Assembly: GCA_900757495.1 (NCBI GenBank)
Contig: CAAENX010000029.1
Span: 62,001-126,000, forward strand
Reading direction: 5' to 3'
Source of the DNA: an uncultured Collinsella sp.
GTDB taxonomy: Bacteria > Actinomycetota > Coriobacteriia > Coriobacteriales > Coriobacteriaceae
DNA: 64,000 bases
Both the position numbers and the translations under genes were made by a program. Numbering within the stretch: the first letter of the stretch is position 1; every line of letters begins with the position of its first letter. Shown here piece after piece: positions 58,555-64,000 of this stretch. The notes under the pieces were generated by a model. The model did not search any database, was not told the DNA's origin, and saw nothing but the letters and a program-made list of their open reading frames with translations.

Positions 58555-58884
58555 CTGTCACCGTCCCATCTCATTTATTCTATGGCCGAGTTCTGTATAC
58601 CTTGTGGGATATAGACGTCTCAACCCTTCGTTTCATTGTGGATTAGGCGCCGAGATACAGCATAGCCGTATACCGTTCGTGGTTCTAGATGGTAAACCCC
58701 CTGTAAACTCTTGACCTGCGGGTTTATATTGGATTAGAGAGGGTGTAACTCCGTGAACGGTCTTTAATCCCGAATAAACTAGGTAAAAATTGCATACGGG
58801 TGAATGATGGTCTTGTCAACACGAGGCGTGATGTTCGAGCGCCTCATAGTAATAGTCGGCAAGACCGGCGGAAAGGAAATCGAC
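58555..58884 (+). promoter_or_regulatory. Divergent promoter region aguR / ptcA
   Basis: GTGAACGGT at 58753 with AATAAACT at the 21-bp register, the same motif as in the sugar operons, and an ACCGTTCG copy (reverse) at 58671. GGTTTAT / ATAAACC dyads near 58693-58735. TAAAAAT at 58784 may be a -10 box. Confidence 0.5.
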
Positions 58885-59958
58885 ATGGCACTGCCTAAGG
58901 ATTTCATCGACACCAACGACTTCACCAAAGAGCAGATCCTGGCTATCGAGGATCTTGGCCTGGCAATGAAGAAGGCCATCAAGGTTGACGGTTATTATCC
59001 GCACCTGCTCCGCAACAAGAGCCTTGGCATGATCTTCCAGCAGGTCTCCACCCGCACTCGTCTTTCCTTCGAGACCGCTATGACCGACCTCGGCGGTCAT
59101 GCTCAGTTCTATGGCCCTGGCACCATCCAGCTCGGCGGTCACGAGTCCCTGGGCGACACCGCTCGCGTTATGGGCTCGCTGCTCGACATCATGATGGCTC
59201 GCGTTGACCGTCACAAGGACGTCGTCGGCCTCGCCGAGGGCTCCGCTGTGCCCGTCATCAACGGCATGTCCGAGTTCAACCATCCCACGCAGGAGATGGG
59301 CGACCTCATGACCATGCTCGAGAACCTCCCCGAGGGCAAGAAGATCGAGGACTGCACCCTGGCCTTCATCGGCGACGCCACCCAGGTCTGCGTCTCCCTC
59401 ATGTTCATCGCTTCCAAGGTCGGCATGAAGTTTGTCCAGTTTGGACCTAAGGGCCACCAGATCCCCGACGGCGGCCTGCACGTTGGCACCGTCGAGGAGC
59501 GCGCCGAGTTCGGCAAGCAGATGATGGCCATCGCCGAGGAGAATTGCAAGGTCTCCGGCGGCTCGGTCGTCATCTCCGACGACATCGAGTGCATCAAGGG
59601 CGCCGACTTCATCTACACCGACGTGTGGTATGGCCTGTACGACGAGGAGGTCTCGGGCGAGAACTACATGGACGTGTTCTATCCCAAGTATCAGGTCACC
59701 ATGGACATGATGAACTTCGCCGGCCCCAACTCCAAGTTCATGCACTGCCTGCCGGCCACCCGCAACGAGGAGGTCGTCGACGAGGTCATGGACGATCCCG
59801 AGCGCTCCCTGTGCTGGGTCGAGGCCGAGAACCGCAAGCACTCCATCCGTGCTCTCCTTGCCGCCCTGGGCAAGCGCACCCCGCTCAACGACGAGGGTGT
59901 CGAGTACTCCGCCAAGGCTGAGCTCCACGCCGCTCTCGAGGCTCTCGAGCAGCTCTAA
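58885..59958 (+). CDS. ptcA: Putrescine carbamoyltransferase
   Basis: A 357-residue transcarbamylase (also called AguB). The carbamoyl-phosphate motif STRTR is at 55-59, LGGHESLGDTARVMGSLLD at about 85-103, and the C-terminal HCLPATRNEEVVDEV near 285. The last 40 residues extend beyond ornithine enzymes and form the helix typical of putrescine carbamoyltransferases. It splits N-carbamoylputrescine to putrescine and carbamoyl phosphate. AAAGGAA sets the ATG at 58885. Companion of aguD and aguA downstream. Confidence 0.93.
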   Translation: MALPKDFIDTNDFTKEQILAIEDLGLAMKKAIKVDGYYPHLLRNKSLGMIFQQVSTRTRLSFETAMTDLGGHAQFYGPGTIQLGGHESLGDTARVMGSLLDIMMARVDRHKDVVGLAEGSAVPVINGMSEFNHPTQEMGDLMTMLENLPEGKKIEDCTLAFIGDATQVCVSLMFIASKVGMKFVQFGPKGHQIPDGGLHVGTVEERAEFGKQMMAIAEENCKVSGGSVVISDDIECIKGADFIYTDVWYGLYDEEVSGENYMDVFYPKYQVTMDMMNFAGPNSKFMHCLPATRNEEVVDEVMDDPERSLCWVEAENRKHSIRALLAALGKRTPLNDEGVEYSAKAELHAALEALEQL

Positions 59959-60020
59959 GCCTCAAGGCTTCTAAAAGCACGTTTGCGGGCGGCGGATGCT
60001 CGTCTCCTGTCGCCCGCTCA

Positions 60021-60061
60021 CCGAGGCCCAAGCAATTGCCTTAATACCTTAGGGCCTCGGA
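60021..60061 (+). other. Hairpin in ptcA-aguD spacer
   Basis: CCGAGGCCC / GGGCCTCGG stem with a 21-base loop, preceded by GCGGGCG / CGCCCGC (59986-60019). Possible attenuator or processing site. Confidence 0.55.
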
Positions 60062-60091
60062 TCTGTCCAAGACTGAGCGAAGGAGCTCATC

Positions 60092-61531
60092 ATGAGCGAC
60101 GGAAAGAAAAAGCTTTCCTTCTTGACGGTCATTTCGACCATCATCTGCGTCGTCTTCGTTTGCGAGGCCGCCGCTCCTGCTGCTGCCATTGGCAACCAGC
60201 AGTTCTTCTGGTGGATCTTCCTGATCCTGACCTTCCTGCTTCCCTACGGCATGGTTGTTGCCGAGCTCGGTACCACCTATGACGGCGAGGGCGGCATTTA
60301 CGACTGGGTACGCGATGGTCTGGGCGACAAGTGGGGCGCTCGCATTTCGTACTACTACTGGGTTAACTACCCGCTGTGGATCGCCTCGCTGGCTACCATG
60401 TTCCCCGACATTTTGGGCATGGTCTTTGGCGTCGAGTTCAACTTGATCGCCAAGATGGGTATCGATCTTGCCTTTGTGTGGATCGTCTACCTCATGGGCC
60501 GCTCCAAGGCGGCCGACTCCGAGTGGGTTCTGAACGGTGGCGCCATCATCAAGGTCGCCGTCGCCGTTATCGTTGGCGCTCTGGGCATTTGGTATGCCAT
60601 GGAGAACGGTTTTGCGAACGACATGTCCGCTGCCACCTTCCTGCCCGAGCTCACCAACACCAACGCTCTCGGCTACCTGTCGATCATCATCTTTAACTTC
60701 ATGGGCTTCGAGGTCATCTGCACCATGACCGACGACATGGCCGATCCCGCTCGCGATATCCCCAAGGCTATCATCGTCGGTGGCCTGTCCATCGCCGTGA
60801 TCTACCTGTTCGCTGGCTTTGGCATCGGCGCTGCGGTGCCGGCCGATTCCATCGACCCCGACTACGGCATGATCGTCGCAGTCCAGACCATGGTGGGCGA
60901 CTCCATGATCTTCAAGGTCATCTGCATCGCCTTCCTGATCACCCTGTTCGCCAACATGGCCGCCTGGTCCTTCGGCGTCAACTCCGTCGCCCGCTACGCT
61001 GCCGAGCACGGCAACATGCCCAAGGTCTTCGCCTCGATGATCTCGGATGACGACATGCCCAACGGCGCCAACCTGGTCAACGCCATCGTTGCCTCCCTGG
61101 TGCTGTGCCTGCAGCTCGTACCCATCGACGCCATCTCCAACGGTGTCTTCTGGATGCTCTTCGGCACCTCCGTCGTCTTCCTGCTGCTGACCTACATCCC
61201 GATGTTCCCGGCGTTCCTCAACCTTCGCAAGAACGACCCCAACCGCGAGCGTATCTTCACGTTCCCGTTTAAGGGCGCCATGATGAAGGTCATGCTGGCC
61301 ATCCCTTGCATCGAGCTGATCCTGGCCATCGTTGCAACGCTGGTGCCGCTCTCTGCCGCTGAAATTGGCGACAAGCTCCCGATGATCGTTATCTTCATCG
61401 TGCTTCTGCTCATCGGCGAGGTTGTCCGCGTCGTCAGCGCCAAGGGCCGCGAGACCGAGTACAAGGGCCTCACTCCCGAGCTGGCAGCTCAGCGTCTCGC
61501 TGAGGAGGCCGCCGAGGCCGAGGAGAACTAG
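60092..61531 (+). CDS. aguD: AguD, agmatine/putrescine antiporter (APC family)
   Basis: A 479-residue amino-acid/polyamine permease with twelve hydrophobic helices. N-terminal GNQQFFWWIFLILTFLLPYG and ELGTTYDGEGGIYDWVRDG are typical of the APC glutamate/GABA and agmatine exchangers. It sits between ptcA and aguA, so agmatine in / putrescine out exchange is the best fit. GAAGGAG precedes the ATG. A second, similar permease starts at 63561. Confidence 0.9.
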   Translation: MSDGKKKLSFLTVISTIICVVFVCEAAAPAAAIGNQQFFWWIFLILTFLLPYGMVVAELGTTYDGEGGIYDWVRDGLGDKWGARISYYYWVNYPLWIASLATMFPDILGMVFGVEFNLIAKMGIDLAFVWIVYLMGRSKAADSEWVLNGGAIIKVAVAVIVGALGIWYAMENGFANDMSAATFLPELTNTNALGYLSIIIFNFMGFEVICTMTDDMADPARDIPKAIIVGGLSIAVIYLFAGFGIGAAVPADSIDPDYGMIVAVQTMVGDSMIFKVICIAFLITLFANMAAWSFGVNSVARYAAEHGNMPKVFASMISDDDMPNGANLVNAIVASLVLCLQLVPIDAISNGVFWMLFGTSVVFLLLTYIPMFPAFLNLRKNDPNRERIFTFPFKGAMMKVMLAIPCIELILAIVATLVPLSAAEIGDKLPMIVIFIVLLLIGEVVRVVSAKGRETEYKGLTPELAAQRLAEEAAEAEEN

Positions 61532-61815
61532 AGCACCCGGTTCTGGGGCTCCAACCCCCCTCATCTGCTAACCATTCCTTGGGGCGGGTGCGAGCGATAG
61601 CTCCGGTAACCACCGCCCGCCCCAATCTCTCTTCCGTATCCTTCGTGCGTTTGTCTCCGCGCACTTGGTTACGTCGTCGCTCGCCGGTGCGACTCCGTGA
61701 AAACTGGCACCGGGCGCCCCGACCTTTGCCGGGGGACGGGCGCCCACTATCTCTTGGTTTTAGGCCGCGGGTAACCCGCCCGCGGCAAGCGATCGTTCGA
61801 TTTGGAGGAAATCTT
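61532..61815 (+). other. Hairpin-rich 284-base gap inside the agu operon
   Basis: TTGGGGCGGG...CCCGCCCCAA (61579-61626), GGGCGCCCC / GGGGGACGGGCGCCC (61707-61744) and GGCCGCGGGT / ACCCGCCCGCGGC (61763-61787) are three GC-rich hairpins in a row. No gene. May lower or process transcript between aguD and aguA. Confidence 0.55.
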
Positions 61816-63021
61816 ATGCGTACGATCACCGAGTCCGAGTCCACCCCCAAGGCCGACGGCTTCTTTATGCCTGCTGAGTTCGCCCCGCAGGATCGCGTGT
61901 GGATGGGTTGGCCCCACCGCACCGACACCTGGGCCCACGGCGCCAAGCCGGCTCAGAAGCAGTATGCCGCCATCGCTCGCGCCATCGCCGAGTTCACCCC
62001 GGTCACCATGTGCGCCAACCAGGCTGACTACGCCAACTGCAAGGCCGTCTTCGAGAACGACGAAAACGTCACCGTTATCGAGATGACCACCGACGACGCT
62101 TGGTTCCGCGACACCGCCGCCACCTACGTCATCAACGGCAAGGGCGAGAAGCGCGCCAACCACTGGCACTTCAACGCCTACGGCGGTCTCGTCGACGGCC
62201 TCTATTTCCCGTGGGACAAGGACGAGCAGATCGCCCTTAAGATGGCCGAGCTCTCCGGCTGCCGTCGCTATCGTCCCGATGACATGATCCTCGAGGGCGG
62301 TTCCATCACCGTCGACGGCGAAGGTACCGTGGTCGTGACCGACCAGTGCCTGCTTTCCCCGGGCCGCACCTGCTCTGCGGTTCTGGAGGAGGAAGAGGAT
62401 CCCGAGTCCATCTGGCCCAAGTTCCACAAGAAGTTTGAGCCCTGGAGCGAGGAGCTTCGCGCCTATATGGACGAGCACCTCAAGGATTACCTGGGTGTCG
62501 AGAAGGTCATCTGGGTCAAGGAGGGCATCGACCCCGAGGAGACCAACGGCCACATCGATGACGTCGCCACGTTCATCGCTCCGGGCGTCATGGCCTGCAT
62601 CTGGACCGACGATCCCGAGTATCCGTTCTACGAGCAGTGCCACGCTGCCTACGAGACCCTCTCCAACGCCGTTGACGCCAAGGGCCGCAAGATGAAGGTC
62701 TACAAGCTCTGCATGCCCGTGAACCCGCTGTTCATGGACCAGGCTTCCTGCGACACCATCGACGCCGACGAGAACGCCGAGCCGCGCGTTCCCGACGAGC
62801 CGCTGATCGCCTCCTACATGAACTACCTGGTCACCAACCACGGCGTTATCGTCCCGCAGTACGGCGACGAGAACGACCAGCTGGCCGTTGACACGCTCCA
62901 GAAGATCTATGACGAGGTCTGGGGCGAGGGCGTCTACAAGTGCGTCGGCGTTCAGTCCGAGCAGGTCGTCTTTGGCGGCGGCAATATCCACTGCATTACC
63001 CAGCAGGAGCCGTCCGCTTAA
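61816..63021 (+). CDS. aguA: Agmatine deiminase
   Basis: A 401-residue enzyme of the guanidino-modifying (pentein) superfamily; it hydrolyses agmatine to N-carbamoylputrescine and ammonia. PQDRVWMGWPHRTDTW near 27-42, the Asp/Glu segment DMILEGGSITVDGEG near 155-170, NGHIDDVATFI near 238 with the catalytic His, and the nucleophile Cys393 in GGGNIHCITQQEP close to the C-terminus are all intact. TTTGGAGGAA precedes the ATG at 61816; the long open frame before it is non-coding hairpin DNA. Somewhat longer than typical (about 370). Confidence 0.95.
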   Translation: MRTITESESTPKADGFFMPAEFAPQDRVWMGWPHRTDTWAHGAKPAQKQYAAIARAIAEFTPVTMCANQADYANCKAVFENDENVTVIEMTTDDAWFRDTAATYVINGKGEKRANHWHFNAYGGLVDGLYFPWDKDEQIALKMAELSGCRRYRPDDMILEGGSITVDGEGTVVVTDQCLLSPGRTCSAVLEEEEDPESIWPKFHKKFEPWSEELRAYMDEHLKDYLGVEKVIWVKEGIDPEETNGHIDDVATFIAPGVMACIWTDDPEYPFYEQCHAAYETLSNAVDAKGRKMKVYKLCMPVNPLFMDQASCDTIDADENAEPRVPDEPLIASYMNYLVTNHGVIVPQYGDENDQLAVDTLQKIYDEVWGEGVYKCVGVQSEQVVFGGGNIHCITQQEPSA

Positions 63022-63212
63022 TCGTCTGGCTTCCTGAGGCACGGCACCTTCCCGTTCATTCGTCGCTTGCGTACCGAAGTACGCTTCGCTCCTCTTTCGC
63101 GGCGACCTGGGGCACCTCGAAAACCCAGCCGATCAATCGGACAATCGGCGAATCGAACCATCTTGGGGCATTGATGGTCGGCTTGCCCGATGTCTTGGTC
63201 GGTTGGGTTTTC
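63022..63212. repeat. Intergenic region with copy of the 40.5-kb repeat
   Basis: 63069-63117 repeats the sequence at 40566-40615, including the GCGTAC-N-GAAGTACGC dyad and TCGCTCCTCTTTCGCGGCG. No gene. Confidence 0.7.
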
Positions 63213-63252
63213 TTTGGGCACTCCGTTGCCTCCACATCGGAGTGCCTTTTTT
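63213..63252 (+). terminator. Terminator after aguA
   Basis: GGGCACTCCG / CGGAGTGCC hairpin followed by TTTTTTC. Confidence 0.85.
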
Positions 63253-63560
63253 CTTTGATTGAGTACGCGTCTGGCCTGGGATTTTTTGCGGGTTAGGCCA
63301 ATTGTTCGCTTGAATTTCCCAGGTCAGACACGTTTTCAATTGCCGAAAGCTTCCGGTCGTATACGCGGCCGTTTTGATCGGAGTATCTATGTACCAGCGT
63401 ATCGTCATCTACACGCGCCTGTTCCGCGAGCGTTGGTCCAACATCTGCATCCTCTCCTCTCTTTGGGATGGCACCTGTACCGGTGACGCGGCCTGCAACC
63501 CTACCTTGGGCTGCGCCTTCGGTACAGATGCCATCCTTTTTGCTGTAGGGGGAGCGTGCC
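63253..63560 (+). promoter_or_regulatory. Leader region of the second permease
   Basis: 308 bases without a convincing gene. Short frames here show no family features. TGTAGGGGGAGCG just before 63561 is the ribosome-binding site of the next gene. Confidence 0.4.
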
Positions 63561-64000
63561 ATGGCAGGTAAAAAGTTCTCTCTGCTTGAGGTCATCCTTT
63601 CGGTTATCTGCGTCGTGTTTACCATCGAGGCGGCGGCTCCGGCATCTGCCATGGGTAACGTACAGTTCTTCTGGTGGATTTTCCTTATCATTACGTTTTT
63701 GCTTCCCTATGGTCTGGTGGTGGCCGAGCTGGGTACGGCGTTTGATTCCGAGGGCGGCCTGTACGATTGGGTTCGCTTGGGCCTGGGCGACCGTTGGGGC
63801 GCCCGTTGCTCTTGGTGCTACTGGGTTAACTTTCCGCTGTGGGTGGCAAGTATCGCCTGCATGTTCCCCAGTGTCATTAATGCGGTGTGGGGTATCGAGT
63901 TTTCACTCGGGATCCGAATTGCCATCGAGATTGCCTTTGTGTGGGGCGTCACGGTCATGGCAATGCAGCCGGTGGCGGAGGCCGATTGGGTTATGGACGG
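63561..64000 (+). CDS. Second APC permease, AguD paralogue (3' partial)
   Basis: The first 146 codons of a permease that runs off the window. Its start MAGKKFSLLEVILSVICVVF, then GNVQFFWWIFLIITFLLPYG and VAELGTAFDSEGGLYDWVR closely track the AguD at 60092. It has its own terminator-separated leader, so it may be differently regulated. A gene for carbamate kinase, the missing last step of the pathway, may follow outside the window. Confidence 0.9.
   Translation, partial: MAGKKFSLLEVILSVICVVFTIEAAAPASAMGNVQFFWWIFLIITFLLPYGLVVAELGTAFDSEGGLYDWVRLGLGDRWGARCSWCYWVNFPLWVASIACMFPSVINAVWGIEFSLGIRIAIEIAFVWGVTVMAMQPVAEADWVMD

Noticed and set aside
61579..61815. N-terminal extension of agmatine deiminase
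   Set aside because: Arg/Pro-rich translation of hairpin DNA; a strong GGAGGAA site lies before the ATG at 61816.
61747..63042. 431-residue minus-strand frame opposite agmatine deiminase
   Set aside because: Shadow frame; the agmatine deiminase motifs are complete on the plus strand.

Overview
This 64 kb window is typical high-GC gut actinobacterial chromosome. Gene content and style point to a Coriobacteriia member close to Collinsella; that is an inference from the proteins, since no rRNA lies in the window. Nearly everything is about taking up and burning host- and diet-derived galactosides and amino sugars, plus an agmatine fermentation cluster at the right end. There is one tRNA (Thr, CGT anticodon), no CRISPR array, no intact insertion sequence and no prophage.

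Layout. 1-5.5 kb: core genes (DegV end, a 3-hydroxyisobutyrate-dehydrogenase-like enzyme with a metal-binding-like His/Cys tail, a HEAT protein, an NAD-type isocitrate dehydrogenase homologue, a membrane-anchored SurA-like protein). 5.6-6.5 kb: Cro/C1 regulator with a DUF2975-like membrane partner. 7.2-17.3 kb: N-acetylgalactosamine/galactosamine locus: mannose-family PTS (IIA, YajC-like, IIB, IIC, IID), GntR regulator, agaS, nagA/agaA, lacX, lacC, a nagA 3' remnant and yhcH. 17.4-22.5 kb: mixed region with a Cys-rich hypothetical, tRNA-Thr, an orphan IIB paralogue lacking its phospho-histidine, galM with a divergent DeoR/LacR-like regulator, and a Fic gene behind a perfect 32-bp inverted repeat. 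22.7-37.3 kb: three LacE-LacG cassettes, each with its own divergent LacI regulator and its own operator sequence. 37.5-42.7 kb: lacF (the only lactose-type IIA seen), a membrane protein, lacA, lacB, a second lacX and a second lacC. 43.1-47.3 kb: galK-galT with a fourth LacI. 47.5-50.7 kb: flavodiiron protein, DeoR regulator and a class II tagatose/fructose-bisphosphate aldolase. 51-57.3 kb: HAD phosphatase, AraC regulator, a Nudix-Vsr fusion, and a Bce/MacB-type ABC exporter. 57.6-64 kb: AguR-like membrane regulator divergent from ptcA-aguD-aguA and a second, truncated permease.

How it fits together. PTS import gives 6-phospho-galactosides; three LacG-type GH1 enzymes release galactose-6-phosphate; LacAB makes tagatose-6-phosphate; LacC phosphorylates it; the class II aldolase splits tagatose-1,6-bisphosphate. 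The amino-sugar branch (NagA/AgaA then AgaS) enters at tagatose-6-phosphate, explaining the second lacX-lacC pair. Free galactose goes through GalM, GalK and GalT.

Most interesting signals: the Nudix-Vsr fusion; three LacE-LacG-LacI cassettes with diverged operators around one LacF; a tandem GTGAACGGT-type motif with a 21-bp period in front of many sugar operons; a shared GTTACTGTT motif linking the DeoR gene to lacF and lacA; a six-copy 57-bp palindromic repeat family; the Fic locus inverted repeat; and the H17Y orphan IIB.
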